Part shown: piece by piece, positions 49,316 to 58,412 of the stretch
Layout: each line of letters opens with the position of its first letter
Position numbering within the stretch: the stretch's first letter is position 1
From: Puniceicoccaceae bacterium
Lineage (GTDB): Bacteria; Verrucomicrobiota; Verrucomicrobiia; Opitutales; Coraliomargaritaceae
Assembly: GCA_002729725.1 (NCBI GenBank)
Contig: PBYS01000116.1
Span: 26,261 to 90,260 of the forward strand
Direction: 5' to 3'
Length of the DNA: 64,000 nucleotides
Position numbers and translations under genes: made by a program
The notes under the pieces: model-generated
What the model was told of the DNA's origin: nothing
Database searches by the model: none
What the model saw: the letters and a program-made list of their open reading frames with translations, nothing else

Positions 49316-49488
49316 CTTAATAATACAATAACACCAGAAAACCCCATCAACGGCTGCAGAAGCTCGAGGTCAAATATGTACCGCCGACCTGAATCACATT
49401 TAACACTCACGCCACCCAAGGACACTTGAACGACACAATCGTAAACGATTCGTGATCTGTTTGGCACAATGCCGCGGGCGGGAATCCC

Positions 49489-51522
49489 CTAGAAACGATA
49501 GCTGAGAGTCACACGTAAGCTACGCGGCTCAATCGGATGGAAGTGCACATCTTCAACTCCAGACACCTCCCCAGCGAGCTGCGACTCATAGTAGTAGGTG
49601 ATATCATCGTCCTGTGAATCCAGCAGATTGAGCACATCGAAACTTAAGCGCAGGTTGGGCGTAAAGTCGTAGCCCGCCTTTAGATTCAAGACTAACGAAG
49701 GGTCCGACTCGATACTACCATCTTCCGTGAGTGGACGACTGCCAAAGTAGCGCGCACGCAAACTCCCAAAGAGGCCAGATTGGCCCCGATAGCTCACGCC
49801 ACCATTTACAACCGCATTCAGCGCACCGGGAATTTCATCCCCATTCTCGAAGCGAGCATGTGTCAGCGCTAGATCGAGATCCAACGTCAGCCACTCAACT
49901 GGTCGGTAATCATTGGTCCATTCGATACCGTAACGCTCACTGCCCTCAGACGCTTCGGTGGCGCCACCATCCCCCACATAGAGCAATTCAGAATCCAGCT
50001 GCAGCCACCAGACCGACAGTGCACTATTAAGCTGATCATTCCAATGCACCCGCAGCCCAGCTTCAGCACCACTGGAACGCACCAGGGGATCGACTGAATC
50101 CACTGCTGATAAATCTGTCGGATCGACAGTGATCGTAGTGCCCCGCGCATCATTACTGTGAAAGCCGAGCCCGAAACTACTGTAGAACTCTAACATGCGA
50201 TGCGGCGAATAAATCAAACTGAACTTAGGACTCAGCATCCAATCATCCGCACGGCCGGTATTGGCTTCCAAGTCGCTTTCGACATCGAAAGCATAATAAT
50301 CCGCGCGCAAGCCAAAGACAGAACGCCAGTGCGGCGACCATTGTATTTCATTCTCATAGAATACAGCGGCCGCTAACTCCTGAACATCATCGACACGTAC
50401 GGCCTGTATACGATCTCGCGCAGCGGTATGATACAGACCGATGTCATCAATCACATCATATCGTAATTGAGCTCCAAAACTATGCCGCACATCGTGCTCC
50501 CCAAAATGTGCATGTAAAAGATTATGGGCAAAGTTGACGCCATAAACCATCCGGCTTTCTGCCTGCTCAAACTCATCGCCATTGACTGGATCTTCGAGGA
50601 AATAGGTAAAATTCGACCACAAATTGAGGTCGTAGTGAATCGCATACGCGCTCCATGTCGTAGCCGTATCCCCATGATCGCTACGGTAATTCGTCGACAA
50701 GCTATAGCGCGCACTCTGCCCCCCCACATCTTCATCTACAGAGCCAAACTCCGAAATCGAGCCACTCTCCACTGCGCGCAAGGGAATTTGATCCGCGGAA
50801 TCCCAACTGGCATCATAGCCATGGAAACTGAGCCCCCACTCAGCATCATCAAACTGCTTGGTGTATTTCACCAGGCCCTTGAATTGATTTAAATTTTCTC
50901 CGATATCCCATGGACCTTCGTAATAGTGTGACTCAAAGCCGACAACCAGGCGCTCCGTCAAACTCAGATCAAAGGCATCTGCCAAGACCGTACGAAAGTA
51001 GCCATTTTGCCCGATGCTCAGTTGAGCGATCCCTTGCTCCAACCAACTCTCAGTCTGGATCTGTGCCGAGCCCGCCGAGGCGAAATCGCCAAGTGCGGCA
51101 TAGTAGGGCCCTTTGGTATAATGCACGAGCTCAATCAACTCAGGGATCACGAAGTTAATATCCGTATAGCCCTGCCCATGCGCGTGTGTCACCATATTCA
51201 CCGGCATCCCATCCACGTAGGTCGCGAAGTCGGTGCCATGGTCTAGATTAAAGCCGCGCAAGAAATATTGATTGGCCTTACCCGTGCCACTGTGCTGCGT
51301 CACAATCAGGCCGGGCACCATTTCTAGCACTTCGCCCGTGCGAGCCATGGGGCGATACTCTAAGTCTGATTGCCCGTAGGCCCCCTCAGACCCCACAAAG
51401 GCCGAGCCAATCAAGCTGCTCTCACGTCCAAGCACTTCATAGCCTGGCAAGCGATGGATCGGATCGGCCCAGGTTGAACTGCTCAAAATTGGTACTAGTA
51501 AAATTTTTTGTAGCGTGTGCAT
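49489..51522 (-). CDS. TonB-dependent outer-membrane receptor
   Basis: 677 aa from ATG 51522 (signal MHTLQKILLVPILSSSTWA); another ATG at 51558 adds 12 residues. Plug at about 40-165 with 'YRPMARTGEVLEMVPGLIVT', 'QHSGTGKANQYFLRGFNLDHGTDFATYVDGMPVNM', 'HAHGQGYTDINFVIPELIE' and 'VHYTKGPYYAALGDFASAG'; barrel to the C-terminal aromatic 'RVTLSYRF'. The His-rich 'THAHGQGY' subfamily is seen in gamma-proteobacteria and PVC bacteria, with substrate not established. It lacks the carboxypeptidase-like N-terminal domain of the phosphate-locus receptor. First gene of a probable five-gene leftward operon. Confidence 0.93.
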   Translation of the reverse strand: MHTLQKILLVPILSSSTWADPIHRLPGYEVLGRESSLIGSAFVGSEGAYGQSDLEYRPMARTGEVLEMVPGLIVTQHSGTGKANQYFLRGFNLDHGTDFATYVDGMPVNMVTHAHGQGYTDINFVIPELIELVHYTKGPYYAALGDFASAGSAQIQTESWLEQGIAQLSIGQNGYFRTVLADAFDLSLTERLVVGFESHYYEGPWDIGENLNQFKGLVKYTKQFDDAEWGLSFHGYDASWDSADQIPLRAVESGSISEFGSVDEDVGGQSARYSLSTNYRSDHGDTATTWSAYAIHYDLNLWSNFTYFLEDPVNGDEFEQAESRMVYGVNFAHNLLHAHFGEHDVRHSFGAQLRYDVIDDIGLYHTAARDRIQAVRVDDVQELAAAVFYENEIQWSPHWRSVFGLRADYYAFDVESDLEANTGRADDWMLSPKFSLIYSPHRMLEFYSSFGLGFHSNDARGTTITVDPTDLSAVDSVDPLVRSSGAEAGLRVHWNDQLNSALSVWWLQLDSELLYVGDGGATEASEGSERYGIEWTNDYRPVEWLTLDLDLALTHARFENGDEIPGALNAVVNGGVSYRGQSGLFGSLRARYFGSRPLTEDGSIESDPSLVLNLKAGYDFTPNLRLSFDVLNLLDSQDDDITYYYESQLAGEVSGVEDVHFHPIEPRSLRVTLSYRF

Positions 51523-51558
51523 AATATTGGCCGATACCAAAAATGCCCACAAGAGCAT

Positions 51559-51874
51559 GCAAGCTGGATTCGCTCATACTCTGCAACAATCTCGTCACGC
51601 ACTCACATTCTGTAACTTGGTCGACATAGTTACTAGATATACAAGATACAAAGCATCAGCGGTCACACAATTATAGAGAGAATAGAACGAAGCTCACATG
51701 ATATGAATGAATAATCTTATCGTATCTATTATATCGATACGCATTCTAACATAGATTCATTCACTCCCTGATTTTAATTGATTATAAAACCTATATTTAC
51801 TTCCAAACAAAAGAATGCTATACACTTTGCACCCCTAGCACTCGACCGCTGCCAGTTTCCCTCTCCACCGCACA
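51559..51874. other. Divergent intergenic region between TonB receptor and discoidin-like gene
   Basis: 316 bases, AT-rich in the middle. It contains the dyad CGTATC-N9-GATACG (51721-51741). A partial 11-bp-period repeat near 51582-51604 (TGCAACA-N4-CGTCACG) faintly resembles the Pho boxes, but the third unit does not match. I see no confident promoter and no gene. Confidence 0.4.
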
Positions 51875-52477
51875 ATGAAAATCGACTCTAGAATAAAGAG
51901 AATTGCCACAAGAGCATGCTTTCTGACGAGCCTTGCCACATTTCCACTGAGCGCTCTACCAGCGAGCACACAGCAAAGTGCCCCACAGACGACTCATTCA
52001 ATTCGCCCCCAGGCAAAAGCTAACAGTGCACAGGGGCTCCCTCCCAAGAACTTGGCACGCTGGTATCGGGGCGCGAGCTTGATCCTAGTCAACAAAGAAC
52101 AATTTCAGCACATACATGTGACTGACGTCGGCGATTACGATGAAGCACTTTTCCTCAGCGATAATTCTGCACTAAGTTACAACATTCAAGCTGGCTCACA
52201 CGATTACATCATCGACCTCGGTCAGGCCAAGCGCGTATCACGCTTCTTTCTTAATAATCAAAGTGCTGCGGGCAGCTTCAGGGTGCTTTGCGCCGACACA
52301 CTGGACGAGTTAGAGAGTGAGGAGTGGATTCAACTAAGCCAAGCTGTCGACTTCGCAAGCGGCGTCATTCCCTCGGTGACTTTTCCTTCCATCGAGATCC
52401 GCTATATTCTAATACGCTTCGACATCGAATCTGCGGGCAATATTGGCAATTTCGGAGTTACCGGTGAGCGCTCCTAG
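51875..52477 (+). CDS. Secreted discoidin-like (F5/8 type C-like) protein
   Basis: 200 aa. Basic N-terminus and hydrophobic stretch (RACFLTSLATFPLSALPA) form a signal peptide, followed by a Gln/Ser/Ala linker. From about 85 there is a beta-sandwich-like sequence: 'ALSYNIQAGSHDYIIDLGQAKRVSRFFLNNQSAAGSFRVLCAD', 'WIQLSQAVDFASG' and 'PSIEIRYILIRFDIESAGNIGNFGVTG'. This follows the order of F5/8 type C (discoidin) domains, which bind carbohydrate or lipid at surfaces. The assignment is by pattern and moderate. It is divergent from the TonB receptor and 120 bases before recD2. Confidence 0.7.
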   Translation: MKIDSRIKRIATRACFLTSLATFPLSALPASTQQSAPQTTHSIRPQAKANSAQGLPPKNLARWYRGASLILVNKEQFQHIHVTDVGDYDEALFLSDNSALSYNIQAGSHDYIIDLGQAKRVSRFFLNNQSAAGSFRVLCADTLDELESEEWIQLSQAVDFASGVIPSVTFPSIEIRYILIRFDIESAGNIGNFGVTGERS

Positions 52478-52597
52478 TGCCATCGCTCTGCGAGGCTATC
52501 GCAAAGGAGCGTTCGTTGTAGACTAAGCTGAGCCTTTTTCATGTCGACCCCGTCGACGAATTAGCTCTACATCGACTCTGCGACACCCCCAGAGCCG

Positions 52598-54907
52598 ATG
52601 CCACCTTCCACACAAAATGACCAGTCTATTACAGGCGTTCTCGAACGGATTATTTATTTCAACGAAGAGAACGCCTACTGCATAGCAGAGCTGCAAGTCA
52701 GCGATAGCATACGTCCCGTTACCGTGCTCGGCGCACTGCCAGGCGTGCAATGTGGCGAAACGCTGCAGCTAGACGGGCAGTGGACTCGGCACCCGCAGCA
52801 TGGTGATCAATTTAAAATCGCTCAATTTAAATCGCAACTGCCCGCCTCCGTGCACGGCATCCGCAAATATCTAGGCAGCGGACTCATTCATGGCATCGGT
52901 AAATCCTACGCCAAGAAAATCGTAGACCACTTTGGAGCCGACACCTTGCAGATCATCAGCGAAGATTCTGGGCGCTTACACGAAGTACCCGGCATCGGCA
53001 AGCAACGCGCCAAATCAATTAAGGCCGCATGGGATGAGCAAAGTGCCGTGCGCGATGTCATGATGTTTCTCCAAACCTATGGCGTTACGCCCTCTCAATG
53101 CGTGCGTCTAGTCAAGAAATACGGCAGCGGTGCGAAGCGAATCTTACAGGACGAGCCCTACCGCCTAGCGGAGGACATAGATCGTATCGGCTTTAAGACA
53201 GCTGATAAAATCGCGCTCAATCTCGGCTTCCCCACAAATTCCAAGGAGCGTATCGACGCGGGCGTGCTCCACACGATGCGCCAGCTAGAGGACGAAGGCC
53301 ACACCCTGGGCACCGAAACCATGATACTTGAGCATGCCACTCAGCTGCTCTCCTTAGAGCCTGCATTGATCCAAGGCCGCATCCGCACGCTCGAGCAAGC
53401 GGGTAGCCTCTTTGGCATTCACGCCTACGACCAAAACCAAGAGCGACTCGGCCCCGCCTATCAATTGCCCGGCACCGCTGGCTCTGAGAAACGTATTGCT
53501 GAGGCCATCGCTCGCATCGCTCACACCGCCTCGATCTTACCACAAATCAAGATTGAGGCTGCCGTGGAATGGGCACAAGCACGCGCAGGCTTTACTCTCG
53601 CGGAGCAACAAGCAGCTGCCTTGCGCAACACACTTGCCGCCAAAGTCTCTATCATTACAGGGGGCCCTGGCACCGGTAAGACCACTATTCTGCGTGCAGT
53701 CGTGGACATTCTTAAAGCTAAACGCGCCCGTATCAGCCTCGCCTCCCCTACTGGGCGGGCGGCGCAGCGACTCGCCGAAGCCTCCGGCGCAGAGGCGAGC
53801 ACCATTCACCGGCTACTCAAATACGATGGCGCCACTCGCAGCTTTACCTACAACGAAGAGAACCCTCTGCCTTGCGACTTTCTCATCTTGGACGAAACCA
53901 GTATGCTGGACACGCGCCTCGCTGCCAGCCTCTTTCAAGCGATCCCCAGCGGGGCCCACCTGCTACTAGTCGGCGATGCGGACCAATTGCCATCCGTCGG
54001 CGCAGGCAATGTGCTCGGCGACCTAATGGCCGCCCCACCGGCCAAAGTCACCCGGCTCAACATTATTTACCGCCAAGGTAAAGAGAGCGGCATCGTGACC
54101 ACAGCGCACGCGATCTTACAAGGCGAGACACACCCGGGCATGACTTTCCGCAGCCTACGCGACCTCGATGCGGGGCGCGACTTTACCTTTATCGAAGCCG
54201 AACAACCGGAACAAAGCATCCAGGCGATCAAATACCTCGCTAAAGAATACATTCCTAAAGCGCACAATATCGACCCGATCCGAGACTTGCAGATCATGTC
54301 GCCGATGCACCGCGGCAGCGGCGGCATCACAGTGCTCAACCAAGAACTGCAGCAGGTGCTAAACCCCAAGAGCAAGGCCGAGTCTCGCATGCGCTCGGAC
54401 CCAGACTACGCGCCCGCCACTCAAACTCATTTCCGCGAAACGACTCGTAAACCGCTTCCAGTGGAAATCGAATACGGTAGCCATACCTTCCGCATCGGCG
54501 ACAAGGTCATTCAGACTCGCAATAATTACGACAAAAATGTGTTCAACGGTGACACGGGCATTATCAAGGCGATCGCCGCCGACCGCTCCGGTCTGACAAT
54601 CGAGTTCGATACACAGGTCGAATATACCAAAGGCGAACTTTCAGAGATCCAGCACGCGTACGCCATCTCCATCCACAAGAGCCAAGGCAGCGAATATCCT
54701 GTCGTCATTATACCACTACTCAAGCAGCACTTTCTCTTACTACAGCGCAACCTCGTCTATACTGGCATCACCCGCGCTCGGCGCAAAGTCTACATTGTCG
54801 GTTCACTCGATGCTTACGCTATGGCGATCAAGAACAACGAACAACAAGTCCGCCGTACTCACTTACAAACACGACTGCGCAAAGCCTGCGAGCAAAGGAG
54901 CCAATAA
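52598..54907 (+). CDS. recD2: ATP-dependent DNA helicase RecD2
   Basis: 769 aa, normal for RecD2 (the RecBC-independent form). N-terminal OB-like domain ('ITGVLERIIYFNEENAYCIAEL'), then helix-hairpin-helix motifs ('GIGKSYAKKIVDHFGADTL', 'VPGIGKQRAKSIKAAW'). Walker A 'GGPGTGKTTILRAV' near 356, DExx box 'LILDETSMLD' near 430, motif III 'VGDADQLPSVGAGNVL', and C-terminal motifs 'AISIHKSQGSEYPVVI' and 'VYTGITRARRKVYIVG'. It is a 5'-3' superfamily 1B helicase that helps in DNA repair and replication restart. No recB or recC is nearby, consistent with RecD2. Confidence 0.96.
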   Translation: MPPSTQNDQSITGVLERIIYFNEENAYCIAELQVSDSIRPVTVLGALPGVQCGETLQLDGQWTRHPQHGDQFKIAQFKSQLPASVHGIRKYLGSGLIHGIGKSYAKKIVDHFGADTLQIISEDSGRLHEVPGIGKQRAKSIKAAWDEQSAVRDVMMFLQTYGVTPSQCVRLVKKYGSGAKRILQDEPYRLAEDIDRIGFKTADKIALNLGFPTNSKERIDAGVLHTMRQLEDEGHTLGTETMILEHATQLLSLEPALIQGRIRTLEQAGSLFGIHAYDQNQERLGPAYQLPGTAGSEKRIAEAIARIAHTASILPQIKIEAAVEWAQARAGFTLAEQQAAALRNTLAAKVSIITGGPGTGKTTILRAVVDILKAKRARISLASPTGRAAQRLAEASGAEASTIHRLLKYDGATRSFTYNEENPLPCDFLILDETSMLDTRLAASLFQAIPSGAHLLLVGDADQLPSVGAGNVLGDLMAAPPAKVTRLNIIYRQGKESGIVTTAHAILQGETHPGMTFRSLRDLDAGRDFTFIEAEQPEQSIQAIKYLAKEYIPKAHNIDPIRDLQIMSPMHRGSGGITVLNQELQQVLNPKSKAESRMRSDPDYAPATQTHFRETTRKPLPVEIEYGSHTFRIGDKVIQTRNNYDKNVFNGDTGIIKAIAADRSGLTIEFDTQVEYTKGELSEIQHAYAISIHKSQGSEYPVVIIPLLKQHFLLLQRNLVYTGITRARRKVYIVGSLDAYAMAIKNNEQQVRRTHLQTRLRKACEQRSQ

Positions 54908-54937
54908 AAAAGAGCCGCCCCTCTGGGGGACGACTCT
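54906..54937 (-). terminator. Terminator of the DUF2383 gene
   Basis: Read leftward AGAGTCGTCCCC pairs with GGGGCGGCTCT (with two G-U pairs in RNA) and is followed by TTTTT. It lies 26 bases past the DUF2383 stop and overlaps the end of recD2. Confidence 0.85.
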
Positions 54938-54963
54938 CTCATATTGCTATCGCTAATGTTTTT

Positions 54964-55422
54964 TTATGCAGCCTTAGCCTTAGCTTGTAGACGATCGGTC
55001 GCTTGCTGCACGCAGACTTTCAAATCGTTAATCACACGCACGGTCTCGCCGTCCATTGCATCGACATCATCGAAGGTGTCGTTAATATAATCGAGCAGCT
55101 TTTGCTCCCCGCGAACAGCCTCGTCAATCACAGCTTCGATGTTCTGGCTGGAAGTAAACATGTCCTTCACGCTAATGAGCGCACGATGGACACTGCCTTC
55201 AAGGGAGCCGCGCTCCTTCTCTTCCTCACCGATACATTCGAGGCGTGAATTGATTGCAGCCACACGCTCACGGCGAGCGCTTTCGATTTCGCGGAAACAG
55301 AGTGCGAGATTCGCATCTTCGTCCTGCACCTTCTCCGCAGCCTTTTCATATCCTTTAACCGAATCGTTGGTGTGAATGACAAGGCGTTCGAGTTCTCTTT
55401 TTAATGTACTTTTCGTGCTCAT
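54964..55422 (-). CDS. PA2169-type four-helix-bundle protein (DUF2383)
   Basis: 152 aa, ferritin-like helical bundle. Family features: 'KRELERLVIHTNDSVKGYEKAAEKVQDED' at the start, 'ESARRERVAAINSRLECIG', 'GSVHRALISVKDMF' and 'AVIDEAVRGEQKLLDYIND'. Proteins of this family are abundant stress or stationary-phase proteins of unknown mechanism, with no clear di-iron ligand set. It has its own terminator and a 229-base upstream gap before the ligase stop, in which I see no gene, so it is probably monocistronic. Confidence 0.9.
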   Translation of the reverse strand: MSTKSTLKRELERLVIHTNDSVKGYEKAAEKVQDEDANLALCFREIESARRERVAAINSRLECIGEEEKERGSLEGSVHRALISVKDMFTSSQNIEAVIDEAVRGEQKLLDYINDTFDDVDAMDGETVRVINDLKVCVQQATDRLQAKAKAA

Positions 55423-55651
55423 AGTAGGTCCTTATTGTTTTAGGTTTTTTATTTGAATGAAGGACATATACCTATGCCAGCCCCATGCCAACTTACAGTG
55501 CGGGCAAGCAACGAAACACAGCAAGCCACTCACAAACAACCACTTAAACATCACCAAATAAACAACACCGCCACAAAAAAGCTGAAACAGACTTGCTAAA
55601 TGCAAGGACACATCAAGCTCTATAGTGCAGAATTCAGCCTTAGCCAGGCGA

Positions 55652-57307
55652 TTAAGAACTTGCTTCTTGCGCCAGCGAATTAATCGCACGCAGGTCTAGC
55701 TTGCCCGTGACTAAGGTCGGAATGTATTCCACCTGTTTTAGCTCTTTGGGAATCCACAAGTTCGACAATCCCGCAGCCGTCAATTTCGCCCGCACGTCGC
55801 TCAATTCCAGTTCCAGCTCATCCGCTGCAATCAAAACCAAAGCTTCACCCTTTGCCTCATCAGGCCGCCCTGCGACAGCCAACATGGGAACTTCACATTC
55901 TAGTAAATCATAAGCTTCCACTAGAATCTCTTCAATGGTGCCGTGTGGTACCATCTCGCCAGCGATTTTGGAGAAACGCGAAAGACGCCCCTCAATAAAC
56001 AAAAAACCATCTCGATCAAAACGTGCGAGATCTCCGGTCATAAACCAATCCCCGTCTTTAACTTCTGCTGTGCGCTGCGGATCTTGCAAATAACCGCCAA
56101 ATACATTCGCCCCGCGCAGGGACAACAAACCCACCGAGCCGACATCCATCGGCTCCATCGTATCTGGATTTAGGATACGCGCCGCATGCCCTGGCAACAG
56201 ACGCCCGACCGAGCCACGGCGACTGCCCTCTGTAGAATCTCCGGTGTATTTCACGCCCTTCGGTACAGTTGGCAGGTTTACACTCACCACGGGCGAAGTT
56301 TCCGTCAAGCCGTAGCCTTCGAGATATAAGCCCCCGAAACGAGCCTCCCAAGTATCAGCAAAGCCCTCCGGCGTCTTTTCCGCCCCCGCCACTACATACT
56401 TCAATGAAGCCAACTTGGCAGGATCCACTCGCTTGAAATAGGGCTTCAAGAAGGTCGGCGTCGCCACCAAAATACTAGCGGACTCAGCTTCGATCGCGTC
56501 TGCGATTTTTTTAGTCTCCAGCGGGCTGGGCAACGTCACCACGCCACAACCTCGCAGCAGCGGATACCACAAGGTCACGGTAAAACCAAAACTATGAAAT
56601 ATAGGTAAGCTCGCAATCAGCTTCTCTGTGGTCGGCAAGAGCCCCGAAGCATCGATTTGAGCACAATTCCCCAACACATTACGATGCGTGAGCACCACCC
56701 CCTTAGGATCTCCTGAACTACCACTGGTAAACAGCAAGCCGGCTTCACGATCTCCGCCCTCCCGAGGGATCTTCAAAATCTTTGCCAGTAATTGGGCAGG
56801 ACACAGGTATATGCAGCTCAACAAGGCCAAGGTCTTGGCCTTAGGCAGGCGCTTCAGCTCATCCACCAGGTCAACGACGCCCGAATCAGGCCAGGGAAAG
56901 AGCGGCATTTTGAGCTGCACTTGCTTTGCCGTCAGTAAACAAGCGATGTCTGCCTGCCGCATGCAAGCTTCCGCGCTAGTAGCCCCCAAGGTAAAGTTCA
57001 AATTCACTGGCACCTTGCCAGCAAAGACCACCGCAAGGTTGGCAATATAGGCCCCCAGCCCGGGCGGAAATACGATACCGACCCGCGTCTTCGAGCTCCA
57101 ATCAGCGATGCGACGCGACAGCCCATAGGCCACCGCGAGCAAAAAGCCGCTCTTCATCGTGCGCCTCTGTAGCGTGCGATCTACGATCAGCTCACGCTGA
57201 GGACAGCGCGCAAGCGCAAGAAAAGACTCGTAAGCCAAGTGGCTTTCCAACGCAGACTGCTGGCTAAAGCCAGCCTCATCCAGATCGACTATCTTCGGCT
57301 CACTCAC
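55652..57307 (-). CDS. AMP-binding acyl-CoA/acyl-ACP synthetase-like ligase
   Basis: 551 aa ANL-superfamily enzyme. The P-loop-like core motif is '[21 protein letters not shown]' near 190-210; '[18 protein letters not shown]' is motif A5; '[22 protein letters not shown]' is the adenylate-binding motif; and a late Lys in '[11 protein letters not shown]' matches the catalytic lysine. It activates a fatty or other carboxylic acid as acyl-AMP; the layout resembles acyl-ACP synthetase/2-acyl-glycerophosphoethanolamine acyltransferase C-terminal halves. It begins with GTG and its first codons overlap the obgE stop by 8 bases, so translation is probably coupled. Confidence 0.92.
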   Translation of the reverse strand: MSEPKIVDLDEAGFSQQSALESHLAYESFLALARCPQRELIVDRTLQRRTMKSGFLLAVAYGLSRRIADWSSKTRVGIVFPPGLGAYIANLAVVFAGKVPVNLNFTLGATSAEACMRQADIACLLTAKQVQLKMPLFPWPDSGVVDLVDELKRLPKAKTLALLSCIYLCPAQLLAKILKIPREGGDREAGLLFTSGSSGDPKGVVLTHRNVLGNCAQIDASGLLPTTEKLIASLPIFHSFGFTVTLWYPLLRGCGVVTLPSPLETKKIADAIEAESASILVATPTFLKPYFKRVDPAKLASLKYVVAGAEKTPEGFADTWEARFGGLYLEGYGLTETSPVVSVNLPTVPKGVKYTGDSTEGSRRGSVGRLLPGHAARILNPDTMEPMDVGSVGLLSLRGANVFGGYLQDPQRTAEVKDGDWFMTGDLARFDRDGFLFIEGRLSRFSKIAGEMVPHGTIEEILVEAYDLLECEVPMLAVAGRPDEAKGEALVLIAADELELELSDVRAKLTAAGLSNLWIPKELKQVEYIPTLVTGKLDLRAINSLAQEASS

Positions 57308-58346
57308 TGTCCCCAGTCGATTCGTCCTCTTCTCCCTCCACTTCCTCTGAAGCTCGGATCTTGAGCACCTCTGCCAACATGGCTTGCTTTAATTCTTCAA
57401 AACCTTCGTCAGAAACACAGGAGATCGGGTAGACCTTATCCTTCACCTTCTTCTGAAATAGCTTCAGGTTCTCAGCCGCATTAGGCTCATCCATCTTATT
57501 GGCACAGATCAACTCTGGCTTACGAGCCAGTCCAGGCATGTAAAGCTTGAGCTCGTTGATTAAGACCTTGTAATCGCCCAAAGGATCGCGTCCATCAGTG
57601 CCTTCCATATCCAGCATAATGATCAACACCTTACAACGCTCCACGTGCTTAAGGAAACGGTGACCCAAGCCCCGATTCTCACTGGCACCTTCGATGAGAC
57701 CAGGAATGTCCGCAACGGTGATACGCTCAAACTGCTCTGGATATTCCAACACACCCACCGTTGGAAACACGGTCGTAAAGGGATAGGCGCCCGTTTTCGG
57801 ATGCGCATTGGTAATCATGTTGAGCAAAGTTGACTTACCCGCATTCGGAAAACCAATCAAGCCGACATCGGCAATCGTCTTGATGATCAAACGAAAATCG
57901 CCCTCTTCAGCTGGCTTGCCCAGTGTAAATTGGCGCGGCGCCTGATTCGTCGAAGACTTGAACTGAGCATTGCCTTTCCCGCCTTCGCCACCTTCCAGTA
58001 AGAGTACACGCTCACCATGCTCCGTGACCTCCGCAATGGGATCTCCAGAATCTCGATCGACGACAATGGTGCCCACGGGCAGTTTTAAAATAATGTCGGC
58101 CCCATTGGCACCGTGCTGATCACGCCCGCGTCCGGGCTCTCCATTCTTGGCTTTCCAGCCTGGTTTGAAGTGAAAATCTGTAAGATCTGCCACATTGGTA
58201 TCGCCCTCAATATAGACGTCGCCGCCGCGACCACCGTCGCCACCGTCGGGGCCTCCCTTGGGCTCATACTTTGCACGGCGGAAGCTGAAACAGCCATCGC
58301 CTCCTTTACCCGCCTTGAAATTAACTTTGACCTCGTCGTAAAACAT
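57300..58346 (-). CDS. obgE: GTPase ObgE/CgtA
   Basis: 348 aa. N-terminal Gly-rich Obg fold ('[35 protein letters not shown]', '[15 protein letters not shown]'). G domain from about 160 with G1 '[14 protein letters not shown]', G3 '[22 protein letters not shown]' and G4 'CANKMDEPN'. The C-terminus is a short acidic tail. It acts in late assembly of the 50S ribosomal subunit and in stress control. Its stop overlaps the GTG of the ligase gene (GTGAGTGA), forming a two-gene unit. Confidence 0.97.
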   Translation of the reverse strand: MFYDEVKVNFKAGKGGDGCFSFRRAKYEPKGGPDGGDGGRGGDVYIEGDTNVADLTDFHFKPGWKAKNGEPGRGRDQHGANGADIILKLPVGTIVVDRDSGDPIAEVTEHGERVLLLEGGEGGKGNAQFKSSTNQAPRQFTLGKPAEEGDFRLIIKTIADVGLIGFPNAGKSTLLNMITNAHPKTGAYPFTTVFPTVGVLEYPEQFERITVADIPGLIEGASENRGLGHRFLKHVERCKVLIIMLDMEGTDGRDPLGDYKVLINELKLYMPGLARKPELICANKMDEPNAAENLKLFQKKVKDKVYPISCVSDEGFEELKQAMLAEVLKIRASEEVEGEEDESTGDSE

Positions 58347-58412
58347 GCACCTTTTTCAGCAGAGTATCCGCACTTTGCAAATCTATTAACTGAGTCCTCA
58401 TAGCTAATACGA

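Noticed and set aside
55432..55689. Leftward 85-codon Cys/Leu-rich frame upstream of the DUF2383 gene
   Set aside because: It overlaps the end of the ligase gene, has no start context or motif and lies in the likely promoter region.
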